NCBI GenBank assembly: GCA_026931905.1
Contig: JAIXLB010000027.1
Location: 4,955 to 49,936, forward strand
Length of the DNA stretch: 44,982 nucleotides
From: Chitinophagales bacterium
GTDB taxonomy: Bacteria > Bacteroidota > Bacteroidia > Chitinophagales > Chitinophagaceae
Direction: 5' to 3'
Position 1 is the first letter of the stretch; each line of letters opens with the position of its first letter. A program made the position numbers and the translations under genes. Shown here piece by piece: positions 1 to 7,567 of this stretch. The notes under the pieces were generated by a model. The model searched no databases and had not been told where the DNA came from. It saw nothing but the letters and a program-made list of their open reading frames with translations.

Positions 1-69
1 AAAAAAGCAGCTCCTAAAAAGGCAGCTCCTAAAAAAGCAGCTCCTAAAAAAGCAGCTCCTAAGAAGAAA
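1..69 (+). repeat. 15-bp tandem coding repeat (KKAAP)
   Basis: Four copies of a 15-base unit (consensus aaaaaagcagctcct) run in tandem from the window edge, followed by aagaagaaa before the stop. The copies are nearly identical at DNA level, with one a/g difference in the second lysine codon of copy 2. This suggests recent expansion or homogenisation by slippage. The array probably extends upstream of the window. Confidence 0.85.
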
Positions 70-72
70 TAA
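1..72 (+). CDS. C-terminal end of a Lys/Ala/Pro-repeat protein (partial)
   Basis: Frame 1 is open from the window edge to TAA at 70-72 and encodes only repeats of the pentapeptide KKAAP, ending in KKK. The start and any folded domain lie outside the window. Such basic Lys-Ala-Pro tails occur in bacterial nucleoid proteins (histone H1-like or HU-like with extended tails) and bind DNA non-specifically, so a nucleoid-associated protein is the best guess. The tail alone cannot prove it, because similar tails occur on some RNA-binding and translation proteins. A strong hairpin terminator follows 18 bases after the stop, so this is the last gene of its transcript. Confidence 0.6.
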   Translation, partial: KKAAPKKAAPKKAAPKKAAPKKK

Positions 73-90
73 CTTCTTGAATAAGAAAAT

Positions 91-126
91 AAAAGCCTTG
101 ATTAATTCAGGGCTTTTATTTTTTAA
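91..126 (+). terminator. Rho-independent terminator
   Basis: An 11-bp stem (aaaagccttga at 91-101 paired with tcagggctttt at 107-117, one G-U pair) closes a 5-base loop and is followed by a T-rich run. It ends the transcript of the KKAAP-tailed protein. Confidence 0.85.
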
Positions 127-224
127 TAACATCAGTAAAATAATTATACAAATATTGCTTCTATTGTTTTAAAAAATTAACTATTCTTCCATTCAAATAA
201 ATATGCAGCCTTATTAACTACATT

Positions 225-232
225 TATATTTG
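225..232 (+). promoter_or_regulatory. Bacteroidota -7 promoter element before lptF/G
   Basis: TATATTTG matches the Bacteroidota -7 consensus TAnnTTTG and lies 18 bases before the chosen ATG at 251. No convincing -33 TTG is seen at the usual spacing. Confidence 0.5.
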
Positions 233-250
233 CATATAGCATTGCAAAAA

Positions 251-1348
251 ATGAAAAAAATAGATAGGTATATATTAAAAAAGTTTTTTACCACTTTTAC
301 ACTTTCTATTTTTTTATTTGCAGTAATTACTATTGTTATTGATACAAGCGAAAAAGCAGATGATTTTGTAAAATCGAAATTAAGTTTAATAGAACTTATA
401 AAGCAATATTACATTGGTTTTGTACCTCACATTATAGCATTATTATTTCCTCTTTTTGTTTTTATTGCAGTAATTTTTTTCACATCTAAAATGGCTGGCA
501 GAAGCGAAATCATAGCTATTTTAGCAAGTGGTGTAAGTTATAAAAGATGGCTAAGACCTTATTTTATTGGAGGCTTTATTTTAGCCTCTATACTTTGGTT
601 GGCTAACAAATATGTTATTCCAAAAGCCAATGTTATACATACCGTTTTTCTTACAAAATATGTAGATGCAAACTCATCTTATGAAGCACTCGTAGGTAGT
701 CAAAAAGGAAGAGATATGTACTTTAGAATAGACTCCTTCTCCTATGCTGGTATTATAAATTATGATACACTAAATAAAAGTGGAGGTCCATTTTTTATGA
801 ACACATTTGATGGAACAAGATTAACAGACAATATGAGAAGCGATGCAATAAAATGGGACACATCAAAAAACAAATGGGTATTAATAAATGTTTTTGAAAG
901 AAAATTAAATAATTTGCAAGAACAGGTTTTTCAATACAATGAAAAAGAAATGACATTTAGCTTCCGCCCTTTTGATTTAAAGAAAGACAGCTATGTAAAA
1001 TCTAAATTAACAACACCTGAGTTAAGTAGATTTATTAAATTAGAACAACTAAGAGGCTCAGAAAATATTAATGAATTAAAGGTTGAATTATACAGAAGAG
1101 ATGCTGGTGCTTTTGCAGTGTTTTTGCTTACTATAATTGGTGCAATTATAGCAGGAAGAAAAGTAAGAGGTGGAAGTGGAATACATTTAGCTGTTGGTTT
1201 TATGATTGCAGCAACTTATATTATTACAGATAAATTTTCAAGTATTTTTTCTTCTAAAGGAGATTTTCATCCTTTGATTGCAGCATGGTTGCCCAATATT
1301 TTCTTTTGTTTTGTGGCTTATTATTTATACAAAAAAGCACCTAAATAA
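251..1348 (+). CDS. LptF/LptG family LPS export permease (YjgP/YjgQ)
   Basis: This is a predicted inner-membrane permease of the LptF/LptG family, which with LptB and LptC extracts lipopolysaccharide from the inner membrane and pushes it toward the outer membrane. The protein is 365 residues, usual for the family. Membrane segments are visible at about 13-31, 50-78 and 103-122, then a periplasmic beta-rich stretch of about 150 residues, then three more segments near the C-terminus (about 285-360), which is the 3+3 topology of the family. The N-terminal MKKIDRYILKKFF resembles the usual start of these proteins. ATG at 251 is preferred over an upstream in-frame TTG at 230 because it sits at the right distance from the promoter motif. 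LptF and LptG cannot be told apart from this copy alone; no partner gene is adjacent. Confidence 0.9.
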   Translation: MKKIDRYILKKFFTTFTLSIFLFAVITIVIDTSEKADDFVKSKLSLIELIKQYYIGFVPHIIALLFPLFVFIAVIFFTSKMAGRSEIIAILASGVSYKRWLRPYFIGGFILASILWLANKYVIPKANVIHTVFLTKYVDANSSYEALVGSQKGRDMYFRIDSFSYAGIINYDTLNKSGGPFFMNTFDGTRLTDNMRSDAIKWDTSKNKWVLINVFERKLNNLQEQVFQYNEKEMTFSFRPFDLKKDSYVKSKLTTPELSRFIKLEQLRGSENINELKVELYRRDAGAFAVFLLTIIGAIIAGRKVRGGSGIHLAVGFMIAATYIITDKFSSIFSSKGDFHPLIAAWLPNIFFCFVAYYLYKKAPK

Positions 1349-1463
1349 TTTTTTCTAAAACAGTTTTGCCAAACAAATAACTTATTTTACCTTTAACCGC
1401 TTTCAAGGTTATACACACACATTGTTTGTATTTTATTTTGAAGATTACAAATTTTTCCAAAAC

Positions 1464-1471
1464 TATTTTTG
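1464..1471 (+). promoter_or_regulatory. Possible promoter of citrate synthase
   Basis: TATTTTTG fits TAnnTTTG. It lies 80 bases before the citrate synthase ATG, so the leader would be longer than for other genes here. The AT-rich background makes chance matches likely. Confidence 0.35.
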
Positions 1472-1513
1472 TATTGTAACCATTTTATGGGCTACAAACT
1501 ATATTATATAACA

Positions 1514-1536
1514 GGTTTATTACAATAAAATAAACC
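1514..1536 (+). promoter_or_regulatory. Hairpin in the citrate synthase leader
   Basis: A perfect 8-bp inverted repeat (ggtttatt at 1514-1521 and aataaacc at 1529-1536, 7-base loop) lies 15 bases before the start codon. It is not followed by a T-run, so it is not a terminator. It could affect translation or mRNA stability, or be a protein site. Its stem is mostly A-T. Confidence 0.25.
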
Positions 1537-1551
1537 ATAAAAAATAAAAAA

Positions 1552-2874
1552 ATGGGTATTATTAAAGACACATTTAAAAGAAAAGCAGATATTGCTAACG
1601 AAGAAATTAAAACAATTTTAAAAGAACACGGTAATAAAAAAATTGGAGAAGTTACACTTGCTCAAATTTATCAAGGAATGCGTGGCATAACAGGTTTGGT
1701 TTCTGAAACAAGTTTATTAGATGCACAGGAAGGAATTAGATTTAGAGGTTATTCTATTCCAGAATTACAACAAAAATTGCCAAAAGCAGAAGAAGGTAAT
1801 GAACCCTTACCAGAAGGGCTTTTTTACTTAATGTTATTAGGCGAATTACCCACTGATGCTGATGTACAACACATATCAAGTGTATGGCAACGCAGAAGCC
1901 ATGTTCCTACACATGTTTTTCAAACAATAGATGCACTGCCATTATCTGCACATCCAATGACCATGTTTGTTACTGGTATTATGGCATTACAAACAGAAAG
2001 TCATTTTGCTGCAGAATATGCAAAAGGTTTAAGCAAAAAAGATTATTGGAATCCTATGTATGATGATGCTATGGATTTAATTGCTCGTTTGCCTCGCATT
2101 GCTGCTTATGTATATAGAAGAAAATACAGAAAAAATGAACACATACAACCCAATGGTTTATTGGATTGGGCAGGAAATCTTGCACACATGATGGGTTATA
2201 ACGATCCAAGATTTAAAGAGTTGATGCGTTTATACATGACCATTCATGCTGATCATGAAGGAGGCAATGTATCTGCACATACCACACATTTAGTAGGTAG
2301 TGCATTAAGCGACCCTTATTTAAGCTACGCTGCAGGAATGAATGGTTTAGCTGGTCCATTACATGGTTTAGCCAATCAAGAAGTTATTAAGTGGATTTAT
2401 GAAATGCAAGAACAAATTGGAAGTGATAACCCTACCAAAGAACAAATTGAACAATATGTGAAAGACACAATTTCATCTGGAAAAGTTGTACCTGGTTATG
2501 GTCATGCAGTTTTAAGAAAAACAGATCCTCGTTTTGAAGCTCAAATGGAGTTTGGTAAAAAACACATGCCAGATGATAAACTTTGTCAAACAGTTTGGAA
2601 TATTTACGAAACTGTGCCTCCTATTTTACAATCTTTAGGTAAAATAAAAAACCCTTGGCCTAATGTAGATGCTCATAGTGGTGCATTATTGGTACACTTT
2701 GGTTTAAAAGAATATGAATTTTATACAGTTTTATTTGCTGTAAGCCGTGCATTAGGAGTTTTAGCAAGCCTTTGCTGGGACAGAGCTTTAGGCTTTCCTT
2801 TAGAAAGACCAAAAAGCGTTACTACAGAAAGTGTGAAAAAATGGTTAGAGGGTAAAGATGAAATTTGGGATTAA
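1552..2874 (+). CDS. gltA: Citrate synthase, mitochondrial-like type
   Basis: Condenses acetyl-CoA and oxaloacetate to citrate, the entry step of the TCA cycle, in the cytoplasm. At 440 residues it is close in length and sequence to the animal mitochondrial enzymes rather than the usual bacterial hexameric form. Blocks such as GMRGITGLVSETS, EGIRFRGYSIPE, DHEGGNVSAHTTHLVGSAL and AGPLHGLANQEV are almost word for word those of pig citrate synthase. The three catalytic residues are present in their motifs: His in GPLHGLAN, His in GYGHAVLRKTDPR and Asp in NVDAHSGALL. It stands alone, with its own putative promoter and leader hairpin upstream and a strong terminator downstream. The start is well set because the next in-frame methionine is inside conserved sequence. 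Confidence 0.97.
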   Translation: MGIIKDTFKRKADIANEEIKTILKEHGNKKIGEVTLAQIYQGMRGITGLVSETSLLDAQEGIRFRGYSIPELQQKLPKAEEGNEPLPEGLFYLMLLGELPTDADVQHISSVWQRRSHVPTHVFQTIDALPLSAHPMTMFVTGIMALQTESHFAAEYAKGLSKKDYWNPMYDDAMDLIARLPRIAAYVYRRKYRKNEHIQPNGLLDWAGNLAHMMGYNDPRFKELMRLYMTIHADHEGGNVSAHTTHLVGSALSDPYLSYAAGMNGLAGPLHGLANQEVIKWIYEMQEQIGSDNPTKEQIEQYVKDTISSGKVVPGYGHAVLRKTDPRFEAQMEFGKKHMPDDKLCQTVWNIYETVPPILQSLGKIKNPWPNVDAHSGALLVHFGLKEYEFYTVLFAVSRALGVLASLCWDRALGFPLERPKSVTTESVKKWLEGKDEIWD

Positions 2875-2898
2875 TATTTCTTGTAAAATAATTTTTAT

Positions 2899-2932
2899 GA
2901 GGTAATCTGCCATAAAAAGATTACCTCTTTTT
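2899..2932 (+). terminator. Rho-independent terminator after citrate synthase
   Basis: A perfect 10-bp stem (gaggtaatct at 2899-2908, agattacctc at 2918-2927) with a 9-base loop and a following T-run. Confidence 0.9.
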
Positions 2933-3006
2933 ATTGAAACTAAATAAAAAATATTGAATAGTAATTTTAACAGCTTTTCAATACATTGCATACTCAAAAA
3001 AAAATC

Positions 3007-5157
3007 ATGGGCAAAAAAATTCTTTTCATATTAATTACAATAAGTATGATGGCTTGTAACAACAATGAAACTAAGAAAGAGCCTTACCAATGGGCTAAAG
3101 ATGTGCAACCTCCTGTAGCAGCAATTCAGCCAACAACAAGGGTTTGGCATGGCGATACAGTAGTGGACAATTATTATTGGATGATTGATTATTTTAAAAA
3201 GGGACCAGACAGTACTAAAGTTGTTGATTATTTAAAAGCAGAAAATAATTACACCTCTACTATGATGAAAGGAACAGAAAAGTTACAGCAAGATTTATTT
3301 ACTGAAATGAAGAGCAGAATTAAAGAAAAAGATGAAAGTGTGCCAACATTTAAAAATGGTTATTTCTATTATTCAAGAACAGAAGATGGCAAAGAATATT
3401 TTAAATATTGTAGAAAAAAAGGTAGCCTTGATGCACCCGAAGAGGTTTTATTAGATGTAGATAAAATGGCAGAAGGCAAGCCTTATTTTTCAGCAACTGG
3501 ATTTGAAATTAGTAACGATAATAACCTATTGGCTTATGCAGTAGATGAAGTAAGCAGAAGACAATACACTATTTATATAAAAAATTTAGAAACAGGAGAA
3601 ATACTAAAAGACAAAATTGAAAATACAGAAGCAAATCTTTGTTGGGCAAATGATAACAAAACAATTTTTTATACTGCAAAACATCCTGTAACGCTGCTTT
3701 CAGAAAAAATAAAAAAACACACATTAGGTACAAATGCAACAAATGATGCAGTTGTATATACTGAAAAAGATAACACCAATTATATTGGAATAGTTAAGAG
3801 TAAAAACAATAAGTTTATTCATATTTATAGTGGTGGTACACTCTCTTCTGAAATATTTTTTATTGATGCAAATACACCAGAAGCTTCATTCAAATCGTTT
3901 CAACCAAGAATAAAAGATGTGCTCTACGATGTGTATTGTTTAGAAGATAAATTCTTAATTCAAACAAATAAAGATGCAAAAAATTTTAAACTAATGGAAT
4001 GTCCATTGGATAAAACAAGTGTAGAAAATTGGAAAGATTATATACCTCACAGAACAGATGTTTTGATAGAAAACGTAAGCGAGTTTAAAGATTTTATTGT
4101 TGTAGCAGAAAGAAAAAATGGGTTAGTGCAATTACGCATTCGAAATTTAAAAAATAGCGAAGAACATTATATAGATTTTGGTGAGCCAGCTTATTCAGCT
4201 TCTATAAGTTACACACCTGAATATAATTCCTCTGTTGTAAGGTATAATTATACTTCATTAATAACTCCAAGCAGTGTATATGATTATGAAATGAACACAA
4301 AAAAGAAAGAACTTAAAAAACAACAAGAAGTTTTTGGCTATAATGCTAAAGATTATGTTACTGAAAGATTGTATGCTACAGCTAAAGATGGAACAAAAGT
4401 TCCTATTTCATTGGTGTATAAAAAAGGGTTTAAGAAAGACGGCAATGCTCCATTATTATTATATGGGTATGGCAGTTATGGTAATAGTATTGATGCAGGT
4501 TTTAGCAGTACAAGATTAAGTTTATTAAACAGAGGCTTTGCTTTTGCAATAGCACACATACGAGGAGGGCAAGAAATGGGAAGACAATGGTATGAAGATG
4601 GAAAAATGTTTCATAAAAAAAATACATTCACAGATTTTATAGATTGTGCCGAGTATTTAGTAAAAGAAAAATTTACCAGCAAAGAACATTTGTATGCTCA
4701 AGGAGGAAGTGCAGGAGGCTTATTAATGGGTGCTGTTATAAATATGTCTCCTAATTTATGGCATGGTGTGGTAGCCCAAGTTCCTTTTGTAGATGTTGTA
4801 AATACAATGTTAGATGAAACAATACCACTTACTACAAATGAATTTGATGAATGGGGAAATCCTAAAAAGAAAGAGGATTATTTCTACATAAAAAGTTATA
4901 GCCCTTACGAAAATATTGAAAAGAAAAATTACCCCAACTTGCTTGTAACAACAGGTTTACACGACAGCCAAGTACAATATTTTGAACCTGCAAAATGGGT
5001 AGCTAAATTAAGAGCAATGAAAACAGATAACAATGTTTTACTACTGCATACCAATATGGATTTTGGTCATGGTGGAGCAAGTGGAAGATTTGATTATTTA
5101 AAAGATGTGGCTTTAGTTTACTCTTTTCTTTTTGCTTTAGAAGGAATTAATCAGTAA
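3007..5157 (+). CDS. Prolyl oligopeptidase family serine peptidase (S9A, oligopeptidase B-like), predicted lipoprotein
   Basis: Serine peptidase that cleaves short peptides, probably after basic residues if it is true oligopeptidase B. It has 716 residues from ATG 3007. The N-terminus is a lipoprotein signal ending in SMMAC with the lipid-bearing Cys at residue 17, so the enzyme is predicted to sit on a periplasmic membrane face. The N-terminal half is the seven-bladed propeller, with typical text such as RIKEKDESVP and GYFYYSRTEDGKEY. The C-terminal half is the alpha/beta hydrolase with catalytic Ser568 in GGSAGG, Asp653 in LHDSQV and His688 in GHGGASGR. An in-frame TTG at 2986 would spoil the signal peptide, so it was not used. 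A shared terminator separates it from the convergent gene downstream. Confidence 0.93.
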   Translation: MGKKILFILITISMMACNNNETKKEPYQWAKDVQPPVAAIQPTTRVWHGDTVVDNYYWMIDYFKKGPDSTKVVDYLKAENNYTSTMMKGTEKLQQDLFTEMKSRIKEKDESVPTFKNGYFYYSRTEDGKEYFKYCRKKGSLDAPEEVLLDVDKMAEGKPYFSATGFEISNDNNLLAYAVDEVSRRQYTIYIKNLETGEILKDKIENTEANLCWANDNKTIFYTAKHPVTLLSEKIKKHTLGTNATNDAVVYTEKDNTNYIGIVKSKNNKFIHIYSGGTLSSEIFFIDANTPEASFKSFQPRIKDVLYDVYCLEDKFLIQTNKDAKNFKLMECPLDKTSVENWKDYIPHRTDVLIENVSEFKDFIVVAERKNGLVQLRIRNLKNSEEHYIDFGEPAYSASISYTPEYNSSVVRYNYTSLITPSSVYDYEMNTKKKELKKQQEVFGYNAKDYVTERLYATAKDGTKVPISLVYKKGFKKDGNAPLLLYGYGSYGNSIDAGFSSTRLSLLNRGFAFAIAHIRGGQEMGRQWYEDGKMFHKKNTFTDFIDCAEYLVKEKFTSKEHLYAQGGSAGGLLMGAVINMSPNLWHGVVAQVPFVDVVNTMLDETIPLTTNEFDEWGNPKKKEDYFYIKSYSPYENIEKKNYPNLLVTTGLHDSQVQYFEPAKWVAKLRAMKTDNNVLLLHTNMDFGHGGASGRFDYLKDVALVYSFLFALEGINQ

Positions 5158-5168
5158 TAAAATTAGTT

Positions 5169-5198
5169 AAAAGGCTTGGTGTAATAACTAAGCCTTTT
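5169..5198. terminator. Bidirectional terminator between convergent genes
   Basis: A 12-bp stem (aaaaggcttggt at 5169-5180 with actaagcctttt at 5187-5198, one G-U pair) is flanked by A-run and T-run, so it works on both strands. Its 3' arm overlaps the stop codon of the minus-strand gene (5197-5199). Confidence 0.75.
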
Positions 5199-5961
5199 AT
5201 TTTATATCCTCTACTATTTTGTCAGTTAAAAATTGATATACCTCATATTGATTTTTATTTTTTTTCAGCAGCTCTAAATGTTTGTTGATAGTTGTAAAAT
5301 CTTTTCTAACCGCAGGACCTGTAAAAACCTCATAAGGTTTTTTAGTTTTCAAGCGTGTTGCAGTTTCTTCTATTAATGGTTGCAGTACATTAAAATCAAT
5401 ATTTTTATTGCTACACAAAACATCACTTTGCCAATACATATAGTTTACAAAATTAGAGGCAAACACAGCTGCAATGTGTAATTGCAAACGCTGTTCATCA
5501 TTACAATGCACTACCTTTTCGCCTAATATTTGAGTTAAGGATAATAATGAATTAACAACATTTTTATTACATCCATCAATAGCAAAAGGTATTGGTGTTG
5601 AATTATTCATTTCTTTTTTTATGCTTTGTATAGGGTATAAAACACCATAGTTATTACTGCAATTTTTTAATACTTGCATACTTACAGAACCAGCAGTATG
5701 AATAACTAAACTTTTTTCTTGAACCTTTAATTGGTGGGCTAAAATTTCTATTGCATTATCTGCTACTGCAAAAATGTAGAGATTTGCAGTAGTTGTTAAG
5801 TTTTGAAAATGTGTTACAACATTTGCATTTACTGCTTCTGCTAATTTTTTGGCGTGCAATTCTGTTTTACTAAAAACTTCTACAATGGTGTGCCCTGCTA
5901 ATTTTAGCCTTATAGCTAAAACTGTAGCTACATTTCCTGAACCAATAATTACAACTTGCAT
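5197..5961 (-). CDS. DUF2520 / Rossmann-like oxidoreductase
   Basis: A 254-residue NAD(P)-binding protein. The N-terminus is a clear Rossmann fold (MQVVIIGSGNVATVLAIRLK, glycine motif GSGNVA) like those of ProC, F420-dependent and ketopantoate reductases. The rest matches the DUF2520 C-terminal helical domain, with a conserved block around HIAAVFASNFVNYMYW and a second around PLIEETATRL and GPAVRKD. Substrate and reaction are unknown for the family; in Bacteroidota the gene is common and usually monocistronic or near 3-deoxy-octulosonate phosphatase genes, which are not present here. Its start is 13 to 19 bases from that of the divergent hydrolase gene, so the two promoters must overlap. Confidence 0.88.
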   Translation of the reverse strand: MQVVIIGSGNVATVLAIRLKLAGHTIVEVFSKTELHAKKLAEAVNANVVTHFQNLTTTANLYIFAVADNAIEILAHQLKVQEKSLVIHTAGSVSMQVLKNCSNNYGVLYPIQSIKKEMNNSTPIPFAIDGCNKNVVNSLLSLTQILGEKVVHCNDEQRLQLHIAAVFASNFVNYMYWQSDVLCSNKNIDFNVLQPLIEETATRLKTKKPYEVFTGPAVRKDFTTINKHLELLKKNKNQYEVYQFLTDKIVEDIK

Positions 5962-5965
5962 ATTG

Positions 5966-5973
5966 TATATTTG
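5966..5973 (+). promoter_or_regulatory. -7 promoter element of the hydrolase gene
   Basis: TATATTTG matches TAnnTTTG exactly and ends 1 base before ATG 5975 and 7 bases before ATG 5981. If used, transcription would begin about at the start codon, giving a leaderless message. Confidence 0.45.
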
Positions 5974-5980
5974 AATGTTT

Positions 5981-6838
5981 ATGAAATTAAAATTAACACA
6001 AAGAATTGCAATAAATTATTATAAAGCAAAAATTAAAGCTATATCTATATTATCCAGAAAAAAAGCAGCAGAAAAAGCTTTTGAAATTTTTTGCACACCT
6101 TTTAGTGGAAAACCCAAACGAAAGGAGCCTCCTATATTTCATCATGCAGAAAAAATATTTTGTACAGTAGAAAACAAAAAGCTTACAGGTTGGCAGTGGA
6201 TTCCTAAAAACAATAATGGCAAAAAAATTTTAATTGCACATGGCTTTGATAGTTGTAGTTATAAGTTTGATAATTACATACAACCCTTAACACAGCAGGG
6301 TTACACTGTAATTGCTTTTGATGCACCAGCACATGGTTTAAGTGAAGGAAAAACAATAAATGCTTTGCAATACAAAAATGCAATTATTGAAATAGACAAA
6401 CAGTTTGGAAATATTTATTGCATTATTGCTCATTCATTAGGTGCTTTAGCAGCATCTTTGGCTGCTGAAAAAATGCCTCTGCTTCAAAAAATAATTTTTA
6501 TTGCACCTGCTACTGAAACACAAAGAGCCATTGATAATTTTTTCAAATTTGTACCATTAGGCAATGAAGTAAAAGCTGATATTGAACAACTCATTACCTC
6601 TTTTGAAAACAAACCTTTAAGTTATTATTCTGTTTCAAGTAGTATAAAACAAATTCATATTCCTGTGTTATGGATACATGATACAAGAGATTGGATTTGT
6701 CCTATAGAAGACGTGAAACCTGTACAGGAATTGAATTTAAGCAATGTGCAGTTTTATTTTACAGAAGGTTATGGGCATAATAAAATTTACAGAACAGAAA
6801 AAGTAATGAATGCTGTTGAAGAGTTTATAAACCATTAA
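5981..6838 (+). CDS. Alpha/beta hydrolase
   Basis: A 285-residue cytoplasmic alpha/beta hydrolase, no signal peptide. The oxyanion-side motif is KKILIAHGFDS, the nucleophile elbow is AHSLGA (Ser in xHSxG), a likely acid is the Asp in WIHDTRDWICP, and the catalytic His lies in EGYGHNKIYR near the C-terminus. This is the layout of the serine aminopeptidase / lysophospholipase-like (Hydrolase_4) branch. Substrate is not predictable. Two ATGs (5975 and 5981) are in frame two codons apart; 5981 is preferred because it is nearer the likely transcription start. The gene ends 1 base before the stop of the convergent methyltransferase gene. Confidence 0.87.
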   Translation: MKLKLTQRIAINYYKAKIKAISILSRKKAAEKAFEIFCTPFSGKPKRKEPPIFHHAEKIFCTVENKKLTGWQWIPKNNNGKKILIAHGFDSCSYKFDNYIQPLTQQGYTVIAFDAPAHGLSEGKTINALQYKNAIIEIDKQFGNIYCIIAHSLGALAASLAAEKMPLLQKIIFIAPATETQRAIDNFFKFVPLGNEVKADIEQLITSFENKPLSYYSVSSSIKQIHIPVLWIHDTRDWICPIEDVKPVQELNLSNVQFYFTEGYGHNKIYRTEKVMNAVEEFINH

Positions 6839-6839
6839 A

Positions 6840-7562
6840 TTATTTTGTAAGCCAGCTTAATAAAATTCCAGTGGCTACGGCTGCATTTAAACTTTCTGCT
6901 CCTCCCTTTTTAGGTATGGTTAAAGAATGTTGTACAAAGGATAATGTATCTTCTCTTATTCCTTTGCCTTCATTGCCAATTATTAAAAAGCCTTCAGTAA
7001 TTTTATTTTGCTCATACAAATTTTTACCATTTAAAACAGTTGCAAAAACAGGCAATAGATTTTTCTGAAATACTGTTTTCAAATCGCCATACCAAACATT
7101 TACTCTTACAAAACTTCCCATAGTGCTTTGAATAACTTTATTGTTATACAAATCAACAGTATCGTTGGAGCATAAAATATTTTCAATGCCATACCAATCA
7201 GCAATTCTAATTATTGTTCCAAAGTTTCCAGGGTCTTGAATACCATCTAAAACTAAGTTTAATTTTCCTTTAACAGCAGGCATTTCATTAGGTTTTTGTT
7301 CTACAATAGCCAACACATCTGTAGCATTATCCATAAGGCTTATTTTATCCATTTCCTGTGTTGAAACTTCTGTTATAACAGCATTTGTGAACCTGTTTTG
7401 TAGTAAATATTTTTCTGTAACAAAAAGTTTTTTTACAACATAGTTACTTGCAAGCAATTCTTCAATAATCTTTGCACCTTCGGCTATAAAAACTCTTTCT
7501 TGTTGCCTTTGTTTTTTGTGGCATAAAGATTGAATATATTTGACTTCATTTTTACTTAGCAT
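6840..7562 (-). CDS. SpoU/TrmH family RNA 2'-O-methyltransferase
   Basis: Transfers methyl from S-adenosylmethionine to a ribose 2'-OH in tRNA or rRNA. The 240-residue protein has an N-terminal substrate-binding domain (VFIAEGAKIIEELL) and a C-terminal SPOUT knot domain with its three motifs: LDGIQDPGNFGTIIRIADW, IIGNEGKGI and IPKKGGAESLNAAVATGILL. Gene neighbours give no target; by sequence it fits the RlmB/TsnR-like branch. It is divergent from the TamL-like gene: only 5 bases separate the two start codons, so the promoter of the neighbour must lie inside this coding region. Confidence 0.93.
   Translation of the reverse strand: MLSKNEVKYIQSLCHKKQRQQERVFIAEGAKIIEELLASNYVVKKLFVTEKYLLQNRFTNAVITEVSTQEMDKISLMDNATDVLAIVEQKPNEMPAVKGKLNLVLDGIQDPGNFGTIIRIADWYGIENILCSNDTVDLYNNKVIQSTMGSFVRVNVWYGDLKTVFQKNLLPVFATVLNGKNLYEQNKITEGFLIIGNEGKGIREDTLSFVQHSLTIPKKGGAESLNAAVATGILLSWLTK
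7535..7542 (+). promoter_or_regulatory. -7 promoter element of tamL inside the methyltransferase gene
   Basis: TATATTTG fits TAnnTTTG and ends 25 bases before ATG 7568, inside the first codons of the divergent methyltransferase gene. A TTG at 7516-7518 is upstream but at slightly short spacing. Confidence 0.5.
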
Positions 7563-7567
7563 TGTAT

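Noticed and set aside
1..60. Short direct repeats that could suggest a CRISPR array
   Set aside because: There are no spacers; the repeats are in frame and encode KKAAP units.
4334..4519. A 61-codon frame inside the peptidase gene
   Set aside because: It is wholly inside the prolyl oligopeptidase coding region in another frame and has no support of its own.
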